Numbered from the stretch's first letter, positions 1-13,060 are shown. The stretch: 64,000 nucleotides of DNA from Ostrinia nubilalis (GCF_963855985.1 NC_087095.1:11356001-11420000); one strand, 5' to 3'. The notes: generated by a model not told the origin, from the sequence alone. Numbers and translations: made by a program.

Positions 1-180
1 TTCAAGTTTTTAATTTACTTTTAAATTATAAGTAAATACTTGTACTTTGTTAAATAAAAACGGTTGTCATAATTAAAGGCACTAATTAAAAATTATACAT
101 AGGAAACTGATTCCTAAATTACAAGAACAACGGAAATTGTGTCTTTTTGTTTTTTTATGATAAAAATGTTATCTATACTT

Positions 181-575
181 CTATACTAATATTATAAAGC
201 TGAAGTTGTTGAACATGACGCTCAACCACCATAAGGAAGCTATGGTGTTAGTGCATCTAATTTACACAATCTTGGTTTGTCTATATATACTGGGCAGGGT
301 AAAAAACTTCGTCACCGCGATGCAGGATTGTATGCGCGGTGGAATTTGCCATAGTAAGATCGTAACAGCGGTTCTGTTGGTACGGTTTGTAGTGGCGCAA
401 TTTATTAATCACAGTTTGTTTATTTGGTTGAACGCGCTAATCTCAGGAACTACTGGACCAATTTGAAAAATTCTTTTTGTGTTGGATAGTCCGTTAATCC
501 CTGAAGGCTTTAGGCTATATATCATCACGCTAAGACCACTAGGAGCGGAGCACCAATGAAGAATGTTTCAAATCA
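181..575. mobile_element. Lepidopteran-type interspersed repeat, long variant
   Basis: It begins TATACTAATATTATAAAGCTGAAG and continues after about 205 nt with TTGAACGCGCTAATCTCAGGAACTACTGGACC. The copy at 6279-6507 joins these two parts directly, so 206-411 is either an insertion or a longer form of the family. The 86-codon open frame here resembles no protein I know. Confidence 0.6.
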
Positions 576-903
576 GTGATTTTTTTCCTTTTGAGAGCTG
601 ACGCTGCGTAAACGGTTAAAGTTTCGCATAAATTATGTATGATAGGATTTTCCCCTTTAAAAGTTCTACAAAAAAGTCCGCGACAGCATATGTCTATCTT
701 TTATGGTTGGCTCACTGTAACCTTTTTGTCTGGATGTCTGGATGTTTGTTCCTCTTTCACGCAAAAACTAATAAACGGATTTTGTTGAAACTTTACAGTA
801 TTATTATTTATAACCCAGGCTAACATATAGGCTACAATTTATGACGATATGTGACAAACTAAATTTCAATAAATAGTTAAGAGGTGAGAAATATCTTTAA
901 AAA

Positions 904-1217
904 CGCCATCTATCGACGTGCTTTTGACGGTCGTAAACATTCATGAGAGCGAAGCCGTGAAACGTATCATTAGTCCTAATTAGGAACTAAATATTACATA
1001 TAGAACTGTTCATAATATTTAAAATTTAGTCAATAAAGATATTTTATGTAATTGAATAATTCACTGTGTTTAAACGAGCAAATCAAAGTCTAAATTAGTG
1101 ACCGCCATCTATCGACGTGCTTTTGACGGTCGTTAACATTCATGAGAGCGAAGCCGTGAAAAGTATCATTAAAAATTTATGTAATTGAATCATTCACTGT
1201 GTTTAAACGATCAAATA
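904..1217. repeat. Diverged tandem duplication with a deletion
   Basis: Block A (904-972) recurs at 1103-1171 (CGCCATCTATCGACGTGC...GAGAGCGAAGCCGTGAAA), and block B (1049-1084) recurs at 1182-1217 (GTAATTGAATxATTCACTGT). Blocks A and B are 76 nt apart in the first unit and 10 nt apart in the second, so one unit lost or the other gained about 66 nt. Confidence 0.8.
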
Positions 1218-1278
1218 GTATTCAAACATTTAGATAGTAACATTAAAAACCATTTAAAAATCCTATGAGAACTTTTTC

Positions 1279-1461
1279 GACTTCTACACGGACAAAGTCG
1301 CGGGCAAAAGCTATTTGTAAAATCATCATCATCATCATTTCAGCCATAGGACGTCCACTGCTGAACATAGGCCTTAGTAAAATAATTAGACTAAATTATT
1401 AAAAGTGCCTACCCAAAGTCATTAGTCCACGCGGACGAAGTCGCGGGCACAGCTAGTAATA
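1279..1461 (+). mobile_element. Two fragments of the GTCGCGGGCA repeat around an RTE end
   Basis: ACGGACAAAGTCGCGGGCAA (1286-1305) and GCGGACGAAGTCGCGGGCAC (1430-1449) are ends of the interspersed repeat. Between them, 1324-1374 is an RTE-like LINE end with a (CAT)n tail. Confidence 0.6.
1324..1374 (-). mobile_element. RTE-like LINE 3' end
   Basis: On the plus strand: (CAT)n followed by TTTCAGCCATAGGACGTCCA and AACATAGGCCT. Read on the minus strand this is the C-terminal coding end and tail of an RTE-type LINE, as in the fuller copies at 8806 and 10127. Confidence 0.6.
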
Positions 1462-1976
1462 CATATTTTCAGCTCAGAGCATTTCTTAAACCTAATTAGC
1501 ATACGTAAATAATCAATATTAAATATTAAATTCTACCTAAAAAAATGTTGAATGTAAATTTTATCACTTTGTATATTGGGGTGTGTCATACCCCACCTGG
1601 TACGGGACGTAACTTTTAGTCACCTCGTACACGGAGGGTTAATAGTATTTGAAAATTTTCCACAGCAGCAGAATTTTCTGCCCACCGCCCGGCGGAGTCG
1701 AGCTGTCAAGAGCAGGCCGGATCGGAAATGGCGCTGGCAAAAAGTAACTATCACGCACGGACATCATTTTATTTTGCGAATATTTTTAGCGGAAACTTTA
1801 TTACAGTTTTTGTTTGGAAAGCGGTTGGAAAAAAGACAAATTTTATTGCTGTCAGTCATTGAGGTCGAAAGTTTAATTTATTTTGCTGGTGTATCGAAGT
1901 GTTTTTGGTATATTCCTGTATAAAATCGCGCATGCTTTCATCAAGATTTAATTTGGTATTTTAATATACTCGTACT

Positions 1977-2385
1977 AAGGGCTGATTTTTCAATCGTCGG
2001 ATAATATACAGGGTGTTAGGTAAATGGGTATATGAGCCGACACTAACCCATGTTAACATGGGCATATAAATGGTATGGTGAAGTCAGAAATTTGATATCA
2101 TCATTTTAATTTTTTTAATTTTCATACAAAATAAATTTAATAAAATCCGATTTGTATAAAAATTTAAATAATTAAAATGATGATATTAATTTTCTGACTT
2201 CACCATACCATTTATATGCCCATGTTAACATGGGCTAGTGTCGGCTCATATACCCATTTACCTAACACCCTGTATAACTGAAAAATAACTTTGGCACATT
2301 GACAGTTTTAGTATGGGAATTATAATGAAATTACAAGTTTATTCTTAAGATTAAAGATATCTGACGATTGAAAAATCAGCCCTTT
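1977..2385. mobile_element. Outer MITE of a nested pair
   Basis: The ends GGGCTGATTTTTCAATCGTC and TGACGATTGAAAAATCAGCC are inverse copies. A second, unrelated inverted-repeat element (2006-2275) occupies most of its interior, so the outer element is the older insertion. Confidence 0.75.
2006..2275. mobile_element. Inner foldback MITE
   Basis: 270 bp with arms of about 110 bp (2006-2115 and 2160-2275) that are almost exact inverse copies: ATACAGGGTGTTAGGTAAAT at left and ATTTACCTAACACCCTGTAT at right. A 40-bp AT-rich loop joins them. The high arm identity suggests a recent or conversion-maintained palindrome. Confidence 0.85.
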
Positions 2386-5280
2386 GTAAAGCAGATAAAA
2401 TCCGCATTGCTATTGATCCTAAGGTGGATCCCGAATATCCTCCTTCCGTAGTTCAAAAACTTCCTTCAAATAAAAGGGAGTTTCGTCTAAAAATACAACT
2501 GACCACGACGCTACCGTCCCAACAGGAAAGCGTTTATGATGGAGATTACCCGTATAATATCTGTATAGCACATCAATTTATACATTTTTGTAGGAAAACC
2601 GCTTCTATTACCACTTCATAAGATTCTATAGAGTTAAATCTGATGTGGCTACAGTACTGGTGTACCTTAACGCCTATATTTTTAGAACTGTTATTTTAAC
2701 CGGCCGTAACATGTTTATTGTTTATACTGAGCTCAAATTTGATTCATAATTTTATCGTCCGATCACCTTTATTCACATAAACAACTGTGACTCATAATGT
2801 GCTTGTTAAAATAAACCGTAAACTTTTATGATAATGAACTTCTGTTTTTACTTACTTTTCCGTGCTTTATATTTACGTAGGTTATCGAGTAACCGTAATG
2901 TGTAAATATGTACTGTTACCTACCAACTTTAATGTATAGTCTATTTTGTGACAAAATTATTACTTAATTCAATATTATTATTAGAATAGTAATTAGGTAA
3001 TGAAATGTCAGTTGAAAGCAAATTATTCATAATAAATCAAAAAACTGTAGTTTGCAACATTTTTTAATTTCCATATTCTGAAATTAAACAAAACGAGAGA
3101 TTGTATTAAGTACTGTGTGAATAACAACGTGAAGTGTTTATTCATTTAATTATCTTCTAACATAATTTTATTATCACCATATTAGAGGAATAACTAATTT
3201 TTTAACCACCGTTTTTTATGTGTGCAATAAATATTTTAAATAAGTAAATAATGTTTTATCACGATTACATGGAAAATAACATTGCATGTTACTCTGCAGA
3301 AATTATTCGGAATAAGTAAGTATATTTTAATATTTATATAGTAATTGCAGAAATTATTCGGAATAAGTATAATTACCTATTTTGCTATTTATAGTAATTA
3401 TACCGACTGAAACTGGTTAAAGTTGTTTTGTAACATTGTGCATTTAAAACATATACATAGATAACCGTGATAGGCGGGTCTGTGTGGATCCACAATCGAT
3501 GCCTACTGTGTAAACTCGAAAGAGGAGGATCCATTCAATATATTTTATGGGTTTGTTGAGTTTGAATAAAATTGAGCTAAGCTAATTATCTTGCGCTAAT
3601 TACACCAAAAGTCTTTAACTGATGAATGCTGAACGGCATAGTTAAGTATAATAATATCTACTCTTACACACATATTGCCAGTAATTCTGGTTAGTTATTA
3701 ACAAAAATTAAGATCCATATTATGGAAATTACACCCAAGTTAGGCACTTATCAATGGGGCCCTAAAATTAAACAAAACACACGCTTGAATATGTATGCTT
3801 GAGTTGGTATAGCTTTGAGTTGATGGAGTTTTGAGGATCAATTCATAAATAAGAGCCAAACATTAGTGGCCAAAGTAGGGCTCAAATGGTTACAAGTGGT
3901 GTCCCTGATACGAGTAATTCTCGTGACAAATGCTACATTAAAGAAAGCACCATTCCTCCTCCCTGTGCCTCTATGAATTTACATAGTATCTAAAGCACCC
4001 ACCATCGTTAGGAAAATGTTAGAAATGTCTTCCCCTTTTAAGTTAGCTATACCTTTAAAACCCATCGTAGTTTCTTTACCATCTAAACTATTATAATGGT
4101 ATTTTTCCAGTAATCTTTATTATGCCTATATTACTAATCAACTTTATAACTCTATTAATAGTCTAGAGTCAGTCCTGCCAAAACCTCATTATACTTACAA
4201 TTTAATCTTGTTTTGAGCTTCTTTTTGTGTGAATTCAAAACTAATTTTAGTAACATTTTGTTAAAATTAAAACAATTACTATATTGTTTTAAAAACAAAC
4301 ATTAGCAGCTAACCAAATTAAACAAATTATCAAGTTATAGGATTTATAGCTATACATTAGGATCTACGTAGAGCTTATCTTGCTTCGTGAGTTGTGGTGC
4401 GGCGTATGTCTTCGTAACAAAGCGAAGGTAGTCGAAAAGGGCGGGTGCTTGGACCTACTATATTACCACCATTTGACATAATACTGAGAAAGGGTTGAAA
4501 CATTATTGATTTCTGGTTATTGATTATGGTAAACGTGCTCACTGATGAACGTAAATGAAGCATTTTCGTAGAAAGTTTAAGTAACCTATTTGTAATACGA
4601 GTATTAAGATGCTTAAAGATTTTCAGAAGAAGGCGTCAACTACAGATAAGCTAATAGTGATTTATAAAGCTACTATAACTATTCTTTTGTTTTTTGAATG
4701 AAGGTAGAATGAAGCCTTACTTACTAGAAAAAGAAACTTTTCCATTTAGCGGTTTTTCAATGCATTTAAAATTTTATCACAAGAAGTCATATCGAAATAA
4801 TATTATGCCAGTTAGTTATATTACGTGTTTCATGAATCAGTTGCAGTTGTAGTCGCATAGCATGCATTTGATGTCTCCGAGATAATCCGACTTATCCCGA
4901 AGACACTCGTTCTGAGCCGCCCCAATACCGCAACGATCTCCCACGTCTGATCTACTGAGACGCTTGTTGCAAGCAATGCGATTATATTGCATGACCAGGA
5001 TACCTACCTTACTATTTTTTTACGTAAATCTATTAAGTTACTTATTCTGAATCGCTCCTAAAACTCGCACACTCACTGCGGCCACCCGTCGCACAGTCGC
5101 GACAGCAATATAATTACGTGCGAGCGATAAGGAAAGCTTGGGGTCATTGGACGAAATTCTATGTGCTCGGCGACTGGACTTTAACTGTTTGCAAACTCTC
5201 CCTGTGTTATGTCAGCACGCTACGACCAATGAGAACAGAAGCATCAATGAAAAATATTGCGAAACGGGGAAAAAGATACA
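2386..5280. other. No recognisable gene
   Basis: AT-rich with only the short tandem repeat at 3294. A stretch at about 4855-5110 is less AT-rich, but I match it to nothing known. Confidence 0.5.
3294..3371. repeat. Short tandem duplication
   Basis: TGCAGAAATTATTCGGAATA occurs at about 3295 and 3348, 53 bp apart. No gene. Confidence 0.75.
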
Positions 5281-6055
5281 ACGCGTACGAAGTCGTGGGT
5301 GCAATTACGAAAATGAGTGACTGTCGACATTATTTAGTAATTTTTATAAGTACGAGTACCATTGTTAACTAACATCTTAAAAAACATGTCATATTAATAG
5401 TGTATCTAAATGTTATTGGTGTATAATTTAGAAACGAAGTGAACTTGCCCTTTGGTTTAAATTATAAAAGTGCAAAAGTCTAGAAAGACTTAAAATATTT
5501 TTCCTTTGCAAATTAACTCAATTCAGTCATGCTGTTAATCATTCACTCGTGACGTCATTAGCATTCACTCACCATTAATCAATTTAATTGGCAACATCGA
5601 TGAAAATGAAAAATAAGTGTAACGCAAGTTAATTAAGTGAAATGCACTGTACAGTTATTACAACATAAAGAACATTTTAAAACAAAAACAAAAACAATAT
5701 CCCGAAACCTAATAAGGTTTACCCATCCACAACCGTATTAAAACAAATACAATATTCTAGTTTACAATTTATTTTTGGTATCATTCATAGCAAAATTCTA
5801 GGAAGAAGAAATGCCATGCCAAGTAATGTAATATAATATTTAAATATTGTGAAGTTTTACTTTTTTAGCGGTTCATTTTGGACCGCTTTGAATTTGGCGC
5901 TTGTTTGGGAAAAAGGTTTAGGATTATGGGAATTTGTATTTGCAGATATATCGTTATTTTCTGAGGAAAGAAGAGATAAGATTTATGGATTTATGTAGTA
6001 GGTACGTAGTTTAAACAATGCTCAAAATATATGTATCGAACTAAAATCTTAGCAT

Positions 6056-6160
6056 AGATTCAAACCGGGCAATGCAGAACCGGTCGCTGTGCCCTGTGGA
6101 AATCCTTGGGGAGGCCTTTGTCCAGCGGTGGACGTCATTTGGTTGAAACGACGATAATCA
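6056..6160 (+). mobile_element. RTE-like LINE 3' end
   Basis: It reads GGGGAGGCCTTTGTCCAGCG, GTGGACGTCATTTGG and TTGAAACGACGATAA, the LINE end in plus orientation, matching the opposite-strand copies at 8806 and 10127. It directly precedes the interspersed repeat at 6279. Confidence 0.6.
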
Positions 6161-6278
6161 AACCTGTGATACGTTGAATATTTTGACAGGTCATATTCAA
6201 GTAGAGTAGTAGTGAGTAGATTCATAACTTGAGTCAAAGATTTAACATAATTAATATTTTTGACGTTTTTATTCAGAA

Positions 6279-6507
6279 CTAGCTGTGCCCGCGACTTCGT
6301 ACGCGTGAAAACCCGTTTTCGCAACATTTTTCATTGTTGCTCTGCTCCTATTGATCGTAGCGAGATGTTGTATAGCCTATAGCCTTCCTCGATAAATGGG
6401 CTATCTAAAACTGAAAGAATTTTTCAAATCGGACCAGTAGTTCCGGAGATTAGCGCGTTCAAGTAAACAAACAAACAAACTCTTCAGCTTTATAATATTA
6501 GTATAGA
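6279..6507 (-). mobile_element. Interspersed repeat copy with GAAGTCGCGGGCA core
   Basis: On the minus strand it reads ATACTAATATTATAAAGCTGAAG, then AACGCGCTAATCTCCGGAAC, then CACGCGTACGAAGTCGCGGG, ending CACAGCTAGT. The same modules occur in order at 8117-8302 and in part at 181, 1279 and 1424. It is a common moth/butterfly repeat; the exact class (LINE tail, SINE or Helitron-like) is not decided here. Confidence 0.7.
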
Positions 6508-6515
6508 TTTTCAGA

Positions 6516-8116
6516 CAATATTTTTTTGGCTATAATTCTTTCCTGCAAATTTTTCATGGTTTTCCTTTCTTCCTATAGGTAGTGAAATTATTAGTACTTA
6601 TATGCAACCGTATTACCTAAGATCAACTTCATATCTCAATCTCAAGCCTAATAATATTCACCTCAATACTTCTTTTTTGATAGCTGTATTTCCTTTATGA
6701 AGCATTTTCTTCATACGAGAACTTTTTGGCAGGACATAGTGCTGTTTCAGAAATTAATGCTGCTGTATTGTCGTTCTCTGTCTATCAGGCACATTTAGGC
6801 GTTTATGGCGATGCATTTACAGCTACAATGGCGTAACGGTCTCAATAAAATTAATATTTATAGCGTTGTGTGTAATTTGGAATACAAGTTTGTCTCGTAA
6901 GGATTTTTAAGGACACAATAGGGCGTTTAATAAGTCATTGAGATACTTTGGTAGATCAGTAATGTTTTTTTATAGAATGAAACCAGTAAAAAACATCAGT
7001 ATTTATAAGCATTTTTATTGCAAAATAGCTGCTATTGATATTGCAAAAAACATTGATAATGTATATCTTGCCATAGTGTTAACCTTCATCTATGTGCCAC
7101 CATGAACAATTATTGTTTTTTTCTGTGTCATAAATACACATAGAGTTCATGAAATACGTACGATATTCGAAAACCACGCAAGCTAAATCTGAAAACTGTT
7201 TTCTTACATTCTCACTTACTTGACTAGCTGCTGATTAGTATAAAGCAATTCCCAAAAGAACTCCAAGTGAACTGAGAACTACATGCATTATCTTAACATT
7301 CCCAGTGTGCAGTAGGTATGCTTGAAAATCTAATATACTAAATCCAAGCACGACTAGCTGAATTACTTACTACTGTATTAATTGCAAGTAGAGTAATCTC
7401 TTGAGAGTTCATGCAACCTTAATGACAACCGCTAGCAAAATTTTGTAAAAGTTAACTGACAAATGAAGAAGCATACGATGCACAGGTTTATTTGTATCTT
7501 TGAATTTGACAAATTAATGAGCATATAAAAAGAACGAAGCCGAATATGAGTATCAATGGTATTAAAAGATGACCACTTGGTACCAAAAAAAATTTGAAGA
7601 ACTACATAAAAATATTAGCAAAGCATAGAACCACGTAATTTAAAGTAGAAGATAATATCGACAAAAATTGGAGAATATTTAAAAGCTGGCATCAATATGT
7701 TGTATGAAGCTCCTTAGAAAAGACCCTGAAAATAGTGACTTGAGTTTCAGCTCTCTTCTCAGCAGCTGGCTCAATTATGATTTCAAAGCAGTGGTAGGGT
7801 TAAAGCTACACAAATTTTTTTAAAAGGCTTTATAAAATCCTAACTGAATTATCTTAAACAGTAAACAACACTTGCGGAATATAGCGCAATCTATTACTCT
7901 GATACATTGTCATACGGTTGATTTTGTCCGCCTACGCCCTACTTCACGCCTCGTGCTAGATTCCACGTATGCATTAACGTGCACTTTCACGTTAGCTGTT
8001 AGCGCGGCGGCGACGATGTGCATTAAAGTTATTCCAGTAAGTTTTATTGATACGTTTATAGATATTCGAGGAAAGCTAGTTCAATCTTCGTCGACTAATA
8101 TTAAAAGGCGAAGAGA
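6516..8116. other. No recognisable feature
   Basis: AT-rich, with short chance ORFs only. Confidence 0.5.
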
Positions 8117-8303
8117 TTGTTTGTTTGAACGCGCTAATCTCAGGAACTAGGACTGGTCCGATTTGAAAAAAAATTTTTATGTTGGATAGCCCATTTATCG
8201 AGGAAGACTAGGCTAATAGGGGCGGAGCAGTAAAGAACAATGTTGCAAAAACGGGAATAATTATTCAAACTATTAAAACGCGTACGAAGTCGCGGGCATA
8301 GTG
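8117..8303 (+). mobile_element. Interspersed repeat copy with GAAGTCGCGGGCA core
   Basis: It reads GAACGCGCTAATCTCAGGAAC, then GGTCCGATTTGAAAAA, then CGTACGAAGTCGCGGGCA, with the same module order as 6279-6507 but lacking the TAATATTATAAAG end. Confidence 0.68.
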
Positions 8304-8805
8304 TTATTTTATTTTCACATATTACTGAAAATTTCAAACTACATAACGGTTCAAAAGGTGTCAGACAAGGCCGGCAAAAGAGCCCTAAGGCACCGGGTAG
8401 TGCCTTAAAAGGGTTATCACGGCTCATGCTTTGGGTTAATTATGACCTGTCTGCCCGTATAACATTTAGCCCCCATACTGCCGACGGGTTAACAGGCTGT
8501 TCACATAAATTTGTTCCTTGTAACAAAGCTGGGCTTGGTGTAAGCGTAACATCAAGGTGCTCTAAACGTCGACCGCGTTTGTGAAAGAAGGTGGCCCTAA
8601 ATTAATGTGCAACAGGTAACACTCACAAAAAAATCACCTGTCCTCATGTAGGCATATAGGATGCGCATCACGATAAGATTTTATCGCCGCTTTATCGATT
8701 TTACGCGATTAGCCCATACGTTTGCCGTATAAAATCATCACTAAAATTTTATCACGGTGTGCATCATAGTCCGGTTGGACAGGTTTCATAGATATCACTT
8801 AGGTT

Positions 8806-8935
8806 CGTTCGTTCGTTCATTTCAGCCAAATGACGTCCACTGCTTTACAAAGGCCTCCCCCAAGGTTTTACACAATGAACGGTCCTGCGCTGCCCGCATC
8901 CAGGCTCTTCCCGCGACCTTAGTCACTTAGGTTTC
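8806..8935 (-). mobile_element. RTE-like LINE 3' end with (GAAC)n tail
   Basis: The plus strand shows TTCGTTCGTTCGTTC and then TTTCAGCCAAATGACGTCCA, GGCCTCCCCCAAGG and CCTGCGCTGCCCGCATCCAG. On the minus strand the last part would code for the end of the RT protein and the (GAAC)n run is the tail. Confidence 0.65.
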
Positions 8936-10126
8936 TCTCAGATCCTGGAAGTGAACTTATTATGATTATTTATCACGGTTTCCTTGAGAGTGAACCGACT
9001 AAACTTATCGAGCGTTACCATTCCGAGTTTGCATGCATGAGCCTTCCAATACCTAATAGAACCCGATTCGAACACGGACCGATGTGTAAGCACTTAGCCG
9101 AAACACGACTGCCCGTGGCAGTTTCGCTCGGACAGCCTTTTGAAAAGATGAGAAATAGTTATTTTCTGCTCGCAGACTCCCCACTACGATTAATCATCTT
9201 TACGCAGCGGGCGGCAAGGATTGACCTGCGAACAGTTAGCAACAGTTTCACACTAGCCTTTTTGTCAATGAAAATAAGGGTCAAAAGTTTTCACGATTGT
9301 TTCCCATTGTACCTACACGTCACGCTCGACTTTCGCTTTTGTTTTGCTTGCATAAAGCCCCTATAAGTTTTTAGGCCCCAATGAAATTCTAGTAAATTGC
9401 TTTTTTGGTATTAGTTTTTAAAAAAATTGCAGAGGGCAGGCAACCTTAGAGGATTCTCGACTTTAAATTCTAACTCTCTCTGACTGAAATCGGATTTCAA
9501 TCGCCCCAAACCTAGGAAAATCGGATTCCACTGGATACTGCCCAAAGGCGATTAGTGGTTGGTTTTAGGACTGCGGACTACAAGTCAGACCGTGAATTCT
9601 GTTGTAGATTTGAAGTTATTACGTCATATAAATATACAAACAACATAACAAACTAGGCAATTATTTTAAAATTCCAGAATGATCTTAAAAAATTGTTACA
9701 CATTTCTAGAATGAAATGAGGATGGTAATTGTTTAAACTTAGCAGACATGAAAATTGGATCGTTATACCTAGAACACCTCGCAGCAAAACTGGCTAGTTG
9801 GCATGGAAAATCTAGAAGTGTTCTATAAATCTAGAAGATTTACAACAGAAGAACATATTTTATTTTGTCTCGGCCCTGTTCGTTATGGCTTTGCAGGCAA
9901 TAATTTCCACTTTGCGCAGTGCAGACCAGCTCCCTTTGTCCAGTAACAGGGGTTCTTTGTATTCCTAATGTATTAAAAATTCTTGACGCCTATTATTCTT
10001 GCTTTAAATCGTGATATTATGAAGGCAAACTGCAGGATGGTATTGCAATATTGGTAAGAAGTATATGCGTTAAATGGGTATAAATAATGTGATTACGAGT
10101 ATAGGACGGGATCCAACTTTATGTAA
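8936..10126. other. No recognisable gene
   Basis: It includes a 134-codon open frame (8962-9366, ATG start) without family resemblance. It abuts an RTE end, so it may be repeat-derived or chance; I do not call it a gene. Confidence 0.45.
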
Positions 10127-10330
10127 GTTCGTTCGTTTCAGGCAAATGACGTCTTCTGCTGGACAAAGGCCTCTCCCCCATGGATTTCTATAACGACTGG
10201 CCCTGCGCTGCATCCAGGTTCTTCCAGATTGTCGGTCCACCTTATGTAGTGTAGTGTGGGGCCTGCCCATGCTATTTCTTCCGGCCCGTGGTCACCACTC
10301 GAGAACTTTTCTGTCCCAACAGAAGTGCTA
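10127..10330 (-). pseudogene. RTE LINE C-terminal remnant
   Basis: On the minus strand two overlapping frames give pieces typical of the end of RTE reverse transcriptases: GPTLHYIRWTDN, then WMQRRA and AEDV in a shifted frame, followed by the stop and a GAACGAAC tail. The frame change and missing body mark it as a decayed 5'-truncated copy. Confidence 0.65.
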
Positions 10331-12402
10331 GTTCTTAATCTTAATACCATTCTTCAAGTTTTTACAAGTAGGTAAAATGTATTTACATTTTACTTTGGAA
10401 AGCATTTTGCTTTCCGCGCAACCAGTCGGCAAGTTACGTATACTCGTATGTACTAGTAATAGCATGTCCGTGTGATAGGACGCGGAGAAATAATCACTAT
10501 TGTTATGTACACGTAGTCTGACATTGTAGGTTATACCACAAACCTATAGCGTTCGTCATTTTTGACCCTCCGGAAGCTTTTCCCGGAAGAACAGGCGAGG
10601 TCGGACCTTTACGGTTGTAATTGTTTCCAATCAAGCAATCCCTGGTATTTGATCACTTCTAAGAAGAGAAATAACATTAATGTCACCAGGTTCCGGCACA
10701 CAACATTTAATATTAATTTGCAGAACAAGCTTTTGCTTTTGAGCATAAAATGGACGGAGGATCTCAGTTCTCAGTTTCTAACCAACATTCAGACTCATAT
10801 CTAGCTGGTCATGTACAAAAAACTCTGTACGGTAAGTATTGGACGAGGTCCATATGGGCCATTTCCTTATTAGGCTACTTTACTGAAAACTACCGATTCC
10901 TCACTCATAGATATAGCTCAAATTCAAGTGAATTGCTCTCACTGCATCTAGTCATCTTATCCATCTTGATATTCAAAGGATATCAAGCAAACTCAAGCAC
11001 AGATACTATTCGGCGATTGGTCTAAACCATTCACATTCGATCGATGAATATGGGCTACACTTTGGATCAGCTGTGAATGCAGTATAAGCAATTTAAGTTG
11101 GGAGGTTTATTAATAGATACGTAAGAAATAATCATCATCATGATTGGATAAAGTTGAGAATTAATAGTTTGCAGTGCCCAAACATCGGGCAGATATTTGT
11201 ACTTCTACAGACAAATCTTAAGCAGTTTAGCAAAATATATGATTTAGATATTTAGGAAGTTCTGCGATTGGCTAGAGCCAAGCGTTAACAGTGAACAGTT
11301 AACGTGCCCTCTCAGGCACTTAAGAGCTCAATATTGACAGGCACTCGAGGGTCACTTGTCAAAGTTAGTTCGGAAACATAACTGATCAAAGTTTAAGCTG
11401 GCGAAACTGCAACTTCATTATGAACAAGCAATAACAAGAACTTCAACAATGCATCGATGCGTCTTAAAATTTTCATAAATAACTGTCCGATTTATAACTT
11501 TATTTAGTCGACTTTTCCGTGGTCAGATTTCGAACTGAATAAAATTGACGGTTTGAATATTTTATCTGGAAAATAAATAAATAAATAAATAAAATAAAAT
11601 TAACGTTCGTTCTGATATTTTCTCATATAGAAGCTGTCAATTTTATTCTCTGCAGTTATTTTGTAAATAAAAAATCAACTTAGTTATAATAATATGCTTT
11701 ATGTAACTTTTTACAGAACATCTTAATATGACATTGAATTGACGTAAAATAGATCAACTTTAAAAATCTAGATTAACTTTTTTGAATGTGACTTATAAAA
11801 TTCTTAGTTTTTAAAGTCTTTTTTCGTCGCCAGACTAATATAAATTAGGTGTAAATATTCACAAGATTCACCATATTATCTGTAGACTTTAACACAAACT
11901 AATTTGCGAAGAACGAAACCAATAAAAGTTCGAAATGAAATCGTACGTTTCAAGTGAAATAGTGAAACGCAAATATGTTGAACTGAATAACATTATTGAG
12001 AAAAATGTACTGTGAAAGTTTTGAAGTAATATTCGTATTCGAACAGAAGTAACTTTAGTTGGTTTTGCATTAATCAAGTTATATTCTTATTTAGATAAGT
12101 AATCGAGCTTATTTATAAGTTTGAATGAAATATTATTATAATAACTTCAAAAAGAAAAATATATTTCATCTTGAAGATTGCCAAATTATAGTGATTTGTG
12201 ATAAGCTTTTATCAGTTTATGTCACAATTTTATTTAACTACTAACTATTATGGATTTATGGCTAACATTCACTATTGAAGTTGAGCAATAAATACCTCAA
12301 TCGATGTTTGTTTCGATCCAGCTACGAGTATAATATGTATAAGATTCGATCTGAAACGCGGACCTTAGAGTAGTAAGTAGTAGGTATTTGTGTTGCAAAG
12401 CT
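10331..12402. other. No recognisable feature
   Basis: AT-rich sequence with an (AAAT)n run near 11572-11598; the short ORFs do not resemble known proteins. Confidence 0.5.
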
Positions 12403-12772
12403 GTGCCCGGGGAAAATTAACTGTCATTGGACCGGCAACGAAATTAATTAGAAGAATATAGTTCGAAGTTAAGGAGCAACTTCTCTCTAGAGCAAAGCAG
12501 ATGACAGGTGACAAACAAAGGTAGGAAAACCCTCGAATAAAAAATTATACACCAAGGACAGTAAGGACTGTAACTGTTAGCTACTTCTAGTACTGGCTAA
12601 ATTTGGGACTATTCCCACCTTTCGTTACCACCGCTGCAACTCCTGTGTAGCCAGTATCTACAGCTTGACCGCCAACAAAAACCCAACCAGTGAAGGTCAA
12701 TTTTGTCCCGGGGGAAAGTTAAACTGTCATTGGACCCGCAAGGAAATTAATCAGAACAACATAGGAGTTAAG
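12403..12772. repeat. Direct repeat pair, about 70 bp each
   Basis: 12403-12474 and 12704-12772 share CTGTCATTGGACC, GCAA, GAAATTAAT and GTTAAGG in order, with point differences and small gaps. They lie 300 bp apart and just left of the inverted-repeat element at 12809. Origin unknown. Confidence 0.65.
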
Positions 12773-12808
12773 GTTCGATTACACCACGGACAGCAAAGGG
12801 CAGTAAGT

Positions 12809-13060
12809 ACTGTAAGTGCCCTTTTCCTGTGATGCGGATTTCGTCACGCATTCGGATCTGGATCACATGCGGGCTGCCCGCATTTCATTATTGTTTCTTA
12901 CACGTAACATAATTATGTTTTTCCTATTGAACGGGCTACACGCACGCGGATAGTCTGGTCATGGGCCACATTACAATATCTATGTTTTGCGTGCAATCCA
13001 CAGCGTGATTTTACACGCACGTAGACCAGATCCGCTTCACAGGAAAAAAGCACTTACTGT
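12809..13060. mobile_element. Inverted-repeat element with TTTTCCTGTGA ends
   Basis: About 250 bp. The left end (TAAGTGCCCTTTTCCTGTGA) and right end (CACAGGAAAAAAGCACTTA) are inverse copies, followed inward by GCGGAT/ATCCGC and CACGCA-type matches. It is non-coding. Confidence 0.65.

Noticed and set aside
1576..1923. 115-codon open frame as a gene
   Set aside because: No recognisable motif, in a repeat-rich area; likely chance.
8962..9366. 134-codon open frame as a host gene
   Set aside because: No domain, homologue or splice context recognised; it abuts a decayed LINE end.
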